From: JAMWZF01 sp041628615
Lineage (GTDB): Bacteria; Pseudomonadota; Alphaproteobacteria; Rhodobacterales; Rhodobacteraceae
Direction: 5' to 3'
Assembly: GCA_041628615.1 (NCBI GenBank)
Contig: JBFKOW010000219.1
Span: forward strand, 1 to 5,020
DNA length: 5,020 bases
The notes under the pieces are model-generated. The model did not search any database, had not been told where the DNA came from, and was given only the letters and a program-made list of their open reading frames with translations. Within the stretch, counting starts at the first letter, position 1; the number at the start of each line of letters is the position of its first letter. A program made the position numbers and the translations under genes. Shown piece by piece: positions 1 to 5,020 of the stretch.

Positions 1-230
1 GCCGGGGCTTCGGCGGCCTCCGCAGCCTCGGGGGCGGCCGGTGCGGTCGGGGCCTCGGGCGGAGCCACCGGCTCGGGGCGCGACGTCAGGGCGTCGAACT
101 CGGCCCCGGTGACGATCGACACCTCGGTGATCTCGAAATCGAGCGGGTCCGCGCCGAAACCCCAGCCCAGCAGCATGAACGCGATCAGGATCGCGTGGCC
201 CGCGCTCGAGATATAGGTGCCGGGGGTCAC
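1..230 (-). CDS. tolA: TolA-like cell-envelope protein, N-terminal part (runs off the left edge)
   Basis: The third gene of the tolQ-tolR-tolA order; 76 codons are visible and the C-terminus lies beyond the window. The protein begins M-TPGTYISSAGHAILIAFML. One hydrophobic segment at about residues 9-25 is the expected inner-membrane anchor. After it comes a short segment (DPLDFEITEVSIVTGAEFDAL), then a Pro/Ala/Glu-rich stretch from about residue 50 that fits the extended periplasmic linker. In the family, TolA spans the periplasm and couples the TolQ-TolR proton motor to TolB-Pal and the outer membrane. The start is GTG at 230. No in-frame ATG lies between the tolR stop and this codon, and an AGGG overlapping the tolR stop sits 8 nt upstream. 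The TolB/Pal-binding C-terminal domain cannot be seen, so a TonB-like or generic energy-transducing protein is not strictly excluded; gene order favours TolA. Confidence 0.8.
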   Translation of the reverse strand, partial: MTPGTYISSAGHAILIAFMLLGWGFGADPLDFEITEVSIVTGAEFDALTSRPEPVAPPEAPTAPAAPEAAEAAEAP

Positions 231-238
231 CGCGGATG

Positions 239-242
239 CCCT
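239..242 (-). promoter_or_regulatory. Ribosome binding site for the GTG-started tolA
   Basis: AGGG on the minus strand overlaps the tolR stop codon (TAG at 243-241) and lies 8 nt before the GTG at 230. It supports GTG as the tolA start and suggests translational coupling with tolR. Confidence 0.5.
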
Positions 243-717
243 AGCCGTCCGACCCGTCGAACCGCGGGCCGCCGATATCGGTGACGAGGCCGATATTGTC
301 GAACCCGGCGGCGTTCAGCGCCCCCATCACCTGCGCCACCCGGTCCCAGGGATTGGCGCCGTCGGCGCGCAGGTAGATCCGGTCGCTGCGGCGCTCCGCC
401 GCGATCGCGGTCAGCTTCGCCACCAGTTCCGCCTCGGCGGTCTCGGTCTCCTGGATCAGGATCGCGCCCTCCGCGGTCAGGGTGACGGTCAGCGGCTCCT
501 CCTCGTCGGTGGGCAGCGCGTTGGCGGCGGTCTCGGGCAGGTTGACCGGGACCCCCACGGTCAGCAGCGGCGCGGCGACCATGAAGATGATCAGCAGCAC
601 CAGCATCACGTCCACGAAGGGCGTCACGTTGATCTCGGACATCGGCTGCGCGCGGCGGTGGCGCCGCCGGCGCGATCCGCCGCCGCCCGCGTCCGACTTC
701 ATCACGCCGGCGCCCAT
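241..717 (-). CDS. tolR: TolR, Tol-Pal proton-motor subunit (ExbD/TolR family)
   Basis: A 158-residue protein, close to the usual length (E. coli TolR has about 142). A basic, Gly/Arg-rich cytoplasmic N-terminus (residues 10-24) precedes the hallmark PMSEINVTPFVDVMLVLLII. One membrane helix spans about residues 34-54. Asp36 in FVDVML corresponds to the conserved membrane aspartate that takes part in proton movement through the TolQ-TolR complex. The rest is a periplasmic domain ending DNIGLVTD. Family knowledge: TolR with TolQ converts the proton motive force into movement of TolA, which helps outer-membrane constriction at division. The ATG at 717 is one base after the tolQ stop and gives the MGAGV start I recall from related Tol proteins; Met6 at 702 is the alternative. 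No strong Shine-Dalgarno is visible, so coupling to tolQ is likely. An ExbD role is less likely because a TolA-like gene follows. Confidence 0.95.
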   Translation of the reverse strand: MGAGVMKSDAGGGGSRRRRHRRAQPMSEINVTPFVDVMLVLLIIFMVAAPLLTVGVPVNLPETAANALPTDEEEPLTVTLTAEGAILIQETETAEAELVAKLTAIAAERRSDRIYLRADGANPWDRVAQVMGALNAAGFDNIGLVTDIGGPRFDGSDG

Positions 718-718
718 C

Positions 719-1393
719 TCAGGAATCCAGCTGGCGGCTGAGGATGGTGGAGAACTCGTCGGCGAAGGCCTCGTAGCCGGCCACGATCCGGTCGCTGTCG
801 GCGCTCAGCTTGTTGTAGAAGATCACCGCCGGGATCGCCGCCAGCAGGCCGAGCCCGGTGGCAAGCAGCGCCTCGGCGATGCCGGGGGCGACGACGGCGA
901 GGTTGGTGTTCTGCTGCTCGGCGATCTCGATGAAGGCGTTCATGATACCCCAGACGGTGCCGAACAGCCCGACGAAGGGCGCTGTCGAGCCGACGGTGGC
1001 GAGGATCGGCAGGCCCTTCTGCAGCTCGCCCGCCTCCTTGGCGATGGCCACGTCCATCGACCGGTCGATCCGGGCATGGGCGCCGGCGATCAGGCCGCCG
1101 TCGTCGCGGTGCGACCGGCGCCACTCGGTCATGCCGGCGGCGAAGATGCGCTGCGACCGGCCCGGCGGGGTCGGCCCGATCTCCTCGAACAGGCCGTCCA
1201 GCGGCGCGCCCGACCAGAAGGCCCGGTCGAAGACCGCCGCCTCGGACCGGGCCCGCCGGTATTGCAGCCACTTGTCGACGATCACCGCCCAGCACCAGAC
1301 CGAGGCGACGATCAGCAGGATCATCACCAGTTTCACCGTGATCGTGGCGCGGGCGAACAGTGCCCACATCGTGTATTCCGCCGCTACTTCCAT
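719..1393 (-). CDS. tolQ: TolQ, Tol-Pal proton-channel subunit (MotA/TolQ/ExbB family)
   Basis: A 224-residue integral membrane protein, normal for TolQ. Three hydrophobic segments are visible: about 19-39 (TVKLVMILLIVASVWCWAVI), about 130-154 and about 168-192. The family signatures LATVGSTAPFVGLFGTVWGI (131-150) and PGIAEALLATGLGLLAAIPA (170-189) are intact, including the small and Thr residues that line the channel in TolQ/ExbB proteins. TolQ pentamers surround a TolR dimer and conduct protons to drive TolA. It is the first gene of the visible tol cluster, with tolR starting 1 nt after its stop. The ATG at 1393 has only weak upstream purine runs (AGGCGG at 1402-1397, AGGA at 1409-1406). 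Met9 is a possible later start, but the longer N-terminus fits the family better. No ybgC, the usual upstream partner, is adjacent. Confidence 0.95.
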   Translation of the reverse strand: MEVAAEYTMWALFARATITVKLVMILLIVASVWCWAVIVDKWLQYRRARSEAAVFDRAFWSGAPLDGLFEEIGPTPPGRSQRIFAAGMTEWRRSHRDDGGLIAGAHARIDRSMDVAIAKEAGELQKGLPILATVGSTAPFVGLFGTVWGIMNAFIEIAEQQNTNLAVVAPGIAEALLATGLGLLAAIPAVIFYNKLSADSDRIVAGYEAFADEFSTILSRQLDS

Positions 1394-1589
1394 CTGCCGC
1401 CTGTATCCTGCCGGTCCGGTTGACGGACCCTCTTTGATTCACTGCCCGTGCCGCGCCGGTTTGCCGGCGTCTTCGTCGCGCTTCGCGCGCCCATTACCAC
1501 GGAACCTAGCGCATCGGCAGGGGGAAATAAACGGCCTCGGCGCCGCGGCGCCGATCACGACATGGTGGGCGCCGGACCGATGCGCGACG

Positions 1590-1618
1590 CTGACCGGGCG
1601 GCCGGGCCGTGGTATCAT
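1590..1618 (+). promoter_or_regulatory. Candidate sigma70-type promoter for the alpha/beta-hydrolase
   Basis: CTGACC at 1590-1595 (4 of 6 to TTGACA) and TATCAT at 1613-1618 (5 of 6 to TATAAT) are 17 nt apart, the optimal spacing. Transcription would start near 1625 and give a leader of about 20 nt that just includes the Shine-Dalgarno. TATCAT stands out in otherwise GC-rich sequence. This is prediction from sequence only. Confidence 0.45.
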
Positions 1619-1628
1619 TGCGGCGTCC

Positions 1629-1636
1629 GGGAGGTG
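1629..1636 (+). promoter_or_regulatory. Ribosome binding site of the hydrolase gene
   Basis: GGGAGGTG is a strong Shine-Dalgarno match, 7 nt before the ATG at 1644, and fixes the start. It lies just outside the segment duplicated in the dab gene, which begins at 1641. The inserted copy therefore did not bring this ribosome site with it. Confidence 0.75.
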
Positions 1637-1640
1637 CCGC

Positions 1641-1696
1641 CAGATGGAGACCGTCGTTTCCCGCGATGGAACACCGATCGCCTTCGAAAGAACCGG
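1641..1696 (+). repeat. Inverted repeat, donor copy (5' end of the hydrolase gene)
   Basis: 55 of 56 bases match the reverse complement of 3122-3177. The run 1649-1696 (48 bases) is exact; the single mismatch is A1648 against the G at minus-strand position 3170. In this copy the segment spans the hydrolase ATG and codes residues that belong to the conserved N-terminal beta strand of the fold, so this is the original location. Confidence 0.95.
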
Positions 1697-2432
1697 CGCC
1701 GGGCCGCCGCTGGTGCTGGTCCACGGGTCGACCGCCGATCACCGCCGCTGGGCCGTTCTCCTGCCGCGGCTGACCGAACGATTCACTGTGCTGGCGATGG
1801 ACCGCCGGGGCCGCGGCGCGAGCGGCGACGCGCCGGACTATGCGCTGGAGCGGGAATACGAGGATGTCGCCGCCGTCCTGCGGGCGGCGGGCCCGGGGGC
1901 CAGCCTGCTCGGCCACTCCTTCGGCGCGCTCTGCGCGATGGAGGCGGCGCTGCGGGTTCCCGGCCTTCGCCGCCTCGTGCTCTACGAACCGGGCTTCCCG
2001 GTGGACGGCGCGGCGCTCTACCCGCCGGGGCTGCTCGACCGGCTCCGGGCGCTGCTCGACGCCGGGGACCGGGACGGGTTCCTCGCCGCCTTCTTCCGCG
2101 ACGGCGCGGGCCTGTCCGACGCGCAGATCGACACGCTGCGGGCCGATCCCTCCTGGCCGGCGCGGCTTGCCGGTGCCCACACCGCGCTGCGCGAGGCCGC
2201 CGACGGCGACTACGTCTTCGCGCCCGACCGGTTCGCCGCGCTGGCGGTCCCGACGCTGCTGGTGGTCGGCGGGGCGAGCCCGCCCGAACTGACCGCGCCC
2301 TCCCGCGCCCTCGCCGCCGCCCTGCCCGACAGCCGGATCGCCATGCTGCCGGGACAGGGCCACGCGGCGATCACGACGGCGCCGGAGATGTTCCTCGGCG
2401 CCGTGCTGCCGTTCCTCGCCGCCGGGGCCTGA
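1644..2432 (+). CDS. Alpha/beta-hydrolase fold protein, substrate unknown
   Basis: A complete 262-residue protein, the usual length for a small single-domain alpha/beta-hydrolase. The N-terminal strand VVSRDGTPIAFERTGAGPPL leads into LVLVHGST (oxyanion-hole HG at 27-28). MDRRGRGAS follows at 52-60. The nucleophile elbow GHSFG (90-94) gives Ser92 as the nucleophile, and PGQGHAA near the C-terminus gives His240 as the catalytic base. The acid is unclear: the usual Asp after LLVVGG is replaced by Ala-Ser (211-212), so Glu115 (LVLYEPG) or Glu215 are candidates. Family members are esterases, lactonases, epoxide hydrolases or haloperoxidases; nothing here chooses among them. Transcription is probably monocistronic, and the gene converges on the dab reading frame with 16 nt between stops. 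Its first codons are the source of the segment inserted at 3122-3169. Confidence 0.9.
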   Translation: METVVSRDGTPIAFERTGAGPPLVLVHGSTADHRRWAVLLPRLTERFTVLAMDRRGRGASGDAPDYALEREYEDVAAVLRAAGPGASLLGHSFGALCAMEAALRVPGLRRLVLYEPGFPVDGAALYPPGLLDRLRALLDAGDRDGFLAAFFRDGAGLSDAQIDTLRADPSWPARLAGAHTALREAADGDYVFAPDRFAALAVPTLLVVGGASPPELTAPSRALAAALPDSRIAMLPGQGHAAITTAPEMFLGAVLPFLAAGA

Positions 2433-2448
2433 GCGCCGGGACCGGGCG
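2433..2448. other. 16-nt gap between convergent stops
   Basis: The hydrolase stop (TGA, 2430-2432) and the chimera stop (TGA on the minus strand, 2451-2449) face each other across 16 bases. No stem followed by a T-run is visible for either gene, so read-through into the opposite gene is plausible. Confidence 0.6.
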
Positions 2449-3121
2449 TCACGCCGCCGGCGCCGCCGCCGGGGTTTCCCAGGCAAGGCCGGGCCGGTAC
2501 CGCGCCGCGACCCGGCCATCCTCGAGCGCGAACAGATGCAGCCAGCCGTTGTCGAACAGCGCCCGCACCTCCGGGTGCCGCTCCAGCACCGCGGCGATCT
2601 CGGCGCGCGGGGCCTCGATCATGACCGACAGCCGCAGCGGCTCGTGCGCCAGCGCCTCGCCGTCATGCACCGCCTGCCACGGCAGGCCCGGACGCAGGCG
2701 GCCGCCGTTGCCCTCGACCACCCCGATCCCGCCGACCACGTTGCGGATCAGCTTGTTGCCGCCGCCGAACAGGCCGGGCGCGACGGACGACCCGTAGTAT
2801 TGCAGGCTGATCCAGCTGGCGACGACCACCGGGGCGGTGAGGATGAGTTCGAGGGTCCCGAAACCGTCATCGGCCCGCCAGTCGTAGCTGTGCAGGAAGG
2901 CGCGGCCGCCGAGGTCCCGGCCCGCGGTGACCCGGCGCGGCGCGGCGATGAAGGCGGCGCAGCCCGCGAGGCCCCATTCGGGCCGGACCTGGGCCCAGTC
3001 CAGCGCCCGCGCCGCCACCGTCGCGGCGGTCGCGCCGGGCAGCGTCCCGGCGCGCTCGGCCCGCGCGATCCGCCCGGCCCGGCGCAGCCAGCCGCGGACC
3101 CGGCTGAGGTCGGCCGCGACT
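2449..3121 (-). pseudogene. dabA: DabA (DUF2309/UPF0753) C-terminal fragment
   Basis: Codons 321-543 of the chimera, beginning VAADLSRVRGWLRRAGRIARAER. This matches the region of DabA that follows the metal site, and it continues to a natural C-terminus. In DabA the Zn ligands and catalytic Asp, which resemble those of beta-carbonic anhydrase, lie upstream; none of them is in this fragment. It has no start or ribosome site of its own. The conserved motifs are unbroken, so the loss looks recent, or the join is artificial. Confidence 0.8.
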
Positions 3122-4080
3122 CCGGTTCTTTCGAAGGCGATCGGTGTTCCATCGCGGGAAACGACGGTCCCCATCTGCGACACCGTGGACCAGGCCAGCG
3201 CCGTCTTGACCGCGCTCTGGGTCAGCATCACCGCCGCCCCGAACAGGGCGGTGAAGCCTCCGATCATCACCAGCGCCGCCATCGCGCCGGGGCTGAGCTG
3301 CACCACGGCGGCGGCGGCGATCAGCAGCACGCCGCCGGCGTTGATGATCCCGGCATGGAGCAGCGCGGAGACCGGCGTCGGGGCTTCCATCACCTCGGTC
3401 AGCCAGCCGTGCAGCGGGAAGGCCGCCGACTTGAGCAGGGCGGCGGCCACGACCAGCGCGACGGCGGCGTGCCCGGCGGGCCCCAGCCCCGCGCCCACCG
3501 CGGCGGCGGCCAGCGCCCCGAGATCGGCGGTTCCGAAGGCCGCGGCGAACAGCCCCGCCGCCAGCCGCAGCGCGGCGCCGCCGGCATGCCAGACGAGGCC
3601 GAACTTGGCGGCGGCGCGCCGCGCCTCGGGCCGGTCTGGATAGAACAGCAGCAGCCGCCGCAGGCCCATGCCCACGGCGATCGCGGCGGCGGCCATCTGC
3701 CAGAGGCCGGCGGCCTGCACGAACACCAGCACCGCCGCCAGCGTGGCCAGCATCAGGCCGTGGAAGGCGCCCTCCCGCGCCTCTCCATCGAGGTAGGTCC
3801 GGCTGTAGCGCATCACCACCCAGCCGATGAACGCCACCAGCACCGCGAGGGTCAGGCTCAGCGGGTCGGCCCGCAGGCCGAAGGGCCCGGCGACGGCCTC
3901 CGGCGCGCCCTCCGCCACCGCCTGCACGAGGCCGAGCCCCGTCAGCACCAGCGCCATCAGCGCGGCGCGCCCGGACCACAGCGGCAGCGGTCCGGCGCTG
4001 CGGCCGGGATGGACGACGGCGGGCAGCGCCGCGGCGAGGAGGATCAGCGGGGCGAGGAAGGACAGCGGCAAGGCGGACAT
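2449..4080 (-). CDS. dabB-dabA: In-frame chimera: N-terminal DabB (NuoL/MrpA-like) fused to C-terminal DabA (DUF2309), probably a non-functional remnant
   Basis: A 543-codon frame without stops made of three pieces. Residues 1-304 are DabB-like: hydrophobic helices, LLKSAAFPLHGWLTEVMEAP (215-234) with the antiporter-type lysine, PTPVSALLHAGIINAGG (234-250), and KTALAWSTVSQMG (292-304). Residues 305-320 are foreign (TVVSRDGTPIAFERTG, copied from the hydrolase gene). Residues 321-543 are the DabA end: DWAQVRPEWGLAG (361-373), GGRAFLHSYD (391-400), LILTAPVVVASWISLQYY (412-429), NVVGGIGVVEGNGG (447-460), GLPWQAVHDGE (465-475) and ERHPEVRALFDNGWLHLFAL (500-519). Known of the family: DabB (about 500-550 residues) and DabA (about 800 or more) together form an energy-coupled CO2/bicarbonate pump. 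Missing here are the second half of DabB and the DabA zinc-site region, including the GHG...NNPH...DCGAC stretch. The start ATG has GGAG 9 nt upstream. Function as a pump is very unlikely; sequencing chimera is the alternative. Confidence 0.85.
   Translation of the reverse strand: MSALPLSFLAPLILLAAALPAVVHPGRSAGPLPLWSGRAALMALVLTGLGLVQAVAEGAPEAVAGPFGLRADPLSLTLAVLVAFIGWVVMRYSRTYLDGEAREGAFHGLMLATLAAVLVFVQAAGLWQMAAAAIAVGMGLRRLLLFYPDRPEARRAAAKFGLVWHAGGAALRLAAGLFAAAFGTADLGALAAAAVGAGLGPAGHAAVALVVAAALLKSAAFPLHGWLTEVMEAPTPVSALLHAGIINAGGVLLIAAAAVVQLSPGAMAALVMIGGFTALFGAAVMLTQSAVKTALAWSTVSQMGTVVSRDGTPIAFERTGVAADLSRVRGWLRRAGRIARAERAGTLPGATAATVAARALDWAQVRPEWGLAGCAAFIAAPRRVTAGRDLGGRAFLHSYDWRADDGFGTLELILTAPVVVASWISLQYYGSSVAPGLFGGGNKLIRNVVGGIGVVEGNGGRLRPGLPWQAVHDGEALAHEPLRLSVMIEAPRAEIAAVLERHPEVRALFDNGWLHLFALEDGRVAARYRPGLAWETPAAAPAA
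3122..3177 (-). repeat. Inverted repeat, inserted copy of the hydrolase 5' end at the dabB/dabA junction
   Basis: Read on the minus strand, 3169 down to 3122 is identical to 1649-1696 for 48 bases. CAGATGG at 3177-3171 also matches 1641-1647. G3170, the one mismatch, supplies the family Gly codon of SQMG, so CAGATGG-G is probably native dabB and the imported tract begins at about 3169. The insert is in the same codon register as in the hydrolase and adds 16 codons to the chimera. A1697/T3121 is the first mismatch on the dabA side. Confidence 0.95.
3169..4080 (-). pseudogene. dabB: DabB portion of the chimera (5' part only, true start)
   Basis: Codons 1-304. About the first 60% of a complex-I-like antiporter-type subunit is kept, up to the SQMG that in NuoL/DabB proteins is normally followed by another run of membrane helices (typically F/Y-M-hydrophobic, then an H-x(3)-K region). 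Helices after residue 303 are missing, including the second lysine/histidine region of the proton path. The remaining helices could still insert in the membrane. Confidence 0.8.
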
Positions 4081-4089
4081 CGGGGCATA

Positions 4090-4093
4090 CTCC
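4090..4093 (-). promoter_or_regulatory. Ribosome binding site of the dabB start
   Basis: GGAG on the minus strand, 9 nt before the ATG at 4080. It confirms the native dabB start and means the chimera should still be translated if transcribed. Confidence 0.6.
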
Positions 4094-4144
4094 GGCGCGG
4101 GTCGGTTTCCGGCGGACCTGGCCTCTGGCCAACATCAAGAGAAC

Positions 4145-4161
4145 TTCATATTCATTCCGAA
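4145..4161. promoter_or_regulatory. Weak candidate LysR-type binding dyad
   Basis: TTCATATTCATTCCGAA reads as a partial palindrome: outer TTC/GAA and two inner pairs match. T4149-N11-A4161 fits the loose T-N11-A rule for LysR regulators. Such matches are common by chance in AT-rich sequence; the support is position only. Confidence 0.25.
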
Positions 4162-4182
4162 AACGTTCTGTCTGGTGGAACA

Positions 4183-5020
4183 ATGTCGACGATCAACCTG
4201 CATCACCTGCGGCTGTTCCGGGCCGTCGCCCGGGACGGCACGCTGACCGGGGCCGCGCGGGGGCTGAACATCTCGCAATCGGCGGTCTCGACGCAGATCA
4301 GGGCGCTGGAGGCGTCGCTCGGGCACGACCTCTTCGAGCGGGTCGGGCGAAACCTCGTGCTGACCGAGGCCGGGCGGATCGCGCTCGACCACGCCGAGGA
4401 GATCTTCCGCGCCGCCGAGGACCTCTCCGCCACCCTGCGGGCCGCCGGGCGGCCCCGGCAGGCGCTGCGGATCGGCGCGCTGGCCACCCTGTCCCGCAAC
4501 TTCCAGATCGCGTTCCTCGCCCCGATCATCGGGCGCGACGATGTCGAGGTCGTGCTGCGCTCGGGGTCGCAGGAAACCCTGCTGCGCGGGCTCGAGTCGC
4601 TGTCGCTCGACGTGGTGCTGACCAACCTCGTCCCGGCGCGGGACGCCGCGAGCCCCTACCTCGTGCAGCGGCTGGACGAACAGCCGGTCAGCCTGATCGG
4701 CACGCCCGAGCGCGCCCTGCCCGGCCCGGCCGGCGTGGCCGACCTGCTCCGCGCCCACCCGGTGATCCTGCCGACGCCGGAAACCGCGATCCGCGCCGGG
4801 GTCGACGCGATGTTCGAGCGGCTCGACCTCGTGCCCCGGATCGCCGCCGAAGCCGACGACATGGCGATGCTGCGGCTGCTGGCGCGCGCGGACGCGGGCA
4901 TCGCGGTGATCCCGCCGATCGTGGTGCAGGACGAACTCGCCACGGGGCGGCTGGTGGAATTCGCCCGGCTGGACGAGATCACCGAGGTATTCTGCGCCGT
5001 CACCATCGCCCGGCGGTTCC
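4183..5020 (+). CDS. LysR-family transcriptional regulator, NhaR-like (runs off the right edge)
   Basis: 279 codons are visible, and no stop appears before the edge. LysR regulators are about 300 residues, so only the tail is missing. The N-terminal winged helix-turn-helix spans about residues 4-62: HHLRLFRAVARDGTLTGAAR, then LNISQSAVSTQIRALEASLG (recognition helix) and the wing DLFERVGRNLVLTEAG. RNLVLTEAG and STQIRALE resemble NhaR-type members most. The effector-binding domain starts near residue 92 (QALRIGAL) and shows the usual two-lobe pattern, including a segment ending GIAVIPPIVV. The ATG at 4183 has only a weak GGTGGA a few bases upstream; no better start is visible. LysR genes divergent from dabB-dabA are a known arrangement, so the likely job was control of inorganic-carbon uptake, with an unknown effector. 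The target operon next door is now broken. Confidence 0.9.
   Translation, partial: MSTINLHHLRLFRAVARDGTLTGAARGLNISQSAVSTQIRALEASLGHDLFERVGRNLVLTEAGRIALDHAEEIFRAAEDLSATLRAAGRPRQALRIGALATLSRNFQIAFLAPIIGRDDVEVVLRSGSQETLLRGLESLSLDVVLTNLVPARDAASPYLVQRLDEQPVSLIGTPERALPGPAGVADLLRAHPVILPTPETAIRAGVDAMFERLDLVPRIAAEADDMAMLRLLARADAGIAVIPPIVVQDELATGRLVEFARLDEITEVFCAVTIARRF

Larger units (their letters stand above)
1394..1643. other. Intergenic gap between divergent tolQ and hydrolase genes
   Basis: 250 bases with no supported gene. The gap must hold the start signals for tolQ (leftwards) and the hydrolase (rightwards). A candidate rightward promoter lies near 1590-1618. A perfect 6-bp stem with a TTTG loop (CGCCGG/CCGGCG, 1454-1469) lies on the tolQ leader side. 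It has no T-tract, so I do not call it a terminator. No convincing tolQ promoter or ybgC remnant could be read. Confidence 0.6.
4081..4182. promoter_or_regulatory. Divergent promoter/operator region between the dab frame and lysR
   Basis: 102 bases between two divergent starts, with the most AT-rich tract of the window (about 4131-4170). Divergent LysR regulators normally bind such a region and control the neighbouring operon as well as themselves. An imperfect dyad TTC-N11-GAA (4145-4161, 5 of 8 pairs complementary) is a possible regulator site. I could not choose -35/-10 boxes with confidence in either direction. Confidence 0.5.

Noticed and set aside
1..1393. ExbB-ExbD-TonB instead of TolQ-TolR-TolA
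   Set aside because: Order, spacing and the motifs PMSEINVTPFVDVMLVLL, LATVGSTAPFVGLFGTVWGI and the TYIS-AGH start of the third protein fit Tol better.
1454..1469. Perfect 6-bp GC hairpin with TTTG loop
   Set aside because: No T-run on either side and no gene ending nearby, so not a terminator; short GC stems are common at this base composition.
482..2797. Long open frames on the plus strand over tolQR and in other frames over the hydrolase
   Set aside because: They are shadows caused by high GC: Arg/Pro/Gly-rich translations with no family motifs, opposite or out of phase with clearly recognised genes.
1641..3177. Inversion of the 1.4-kb segment between the repeats, or an invertible switch
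   Set aside because: Flipping the segment would join hydrolase start codons to DabA and DabB to the hydrolase body. Neither orientation restores an intact dab gene and no recombinase is present, so a one-way templated insertion with deletion fits better.
2867..4183. Minus-strand frame of 438 codons overlapping the dab chimera
   Set aside because: Arg/Ala-rich shadow in another phase. It also contains an out-of-frame version of the inserted segment, but no recognisable protein.
4135..5006. Minus-strand frames opposite the LysR gene
   Set aside because: The plus-strand frame shows a complete LysR helix-turn-helix and effector domain; the minus-strand frames are low-complexity shadows.

Overview
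This is a very GC-rich window with bacterial gene density and Shine-Dalgarno-type starts. The Tol proteins look like those of Alphaproteobacteria, most likely Rhodobacterales: TolR begins MGAGV and the TolA-like protein has a TYISSAGH start. I do not name a genus.

Left third (1-1393, minus strand): a tightly packed tolQ-tolR-tolA order, with tolA running off the left edge. These encode the proton-driven inner-membrane part of the Tol-Pal envelope system. Positions 1394-1643 are a non-coding gap carrying divergent signals, with a plausible sigma70-type promoter facing right. Positions 1644-2432 (plus) encode a complete alpha/beta-hydrolase of unknown substrate.

Right half (2449-5020): a reading frame on the minus strand (4080 to 2449) diverges from a LysR-family regulator on the plus strand (4183 onwards, cut by the right edge). 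In many bacteria this is the layout of a DAB inorganic-carbon pump: a regulator, then dabB (NuoL/MrpA-like membrane subunit), then dabA (DUF2309/UPF0753, beta-carbonic-anhydrase-like subunit). Here the two pump genes are collapsed into one uninterrupted 543-codon frame. Residues 1-304 are the first part of DabB and residues 321-543 are the C-terminal part of DabA. The rest of DabB and the catalytic part of DabA, including its zinc-site region, are absent.

The main discovery is at the junction. The 16 residues between the two pieces (305-320, TVVSRDGTPIAFERTG) are the N-terminus of the neighbouring alpha/beta-hydrolase. At DNA level, 48 bases are identical between 1649-1696 and the inverted copy 3122-3169. 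The match extends to 55 of 56 bases if CAGATGG, shared by both parent sequences, is included. This looks like a deletion repaired with a templated, inverted insert copied from about 1.4 kb away, using microhomology at the dabB side. An amplification or assembly chimera could look the same and has to be excluded with reads. The pump is predicted to be non-functional, and the LysR regulator may have lost its target.
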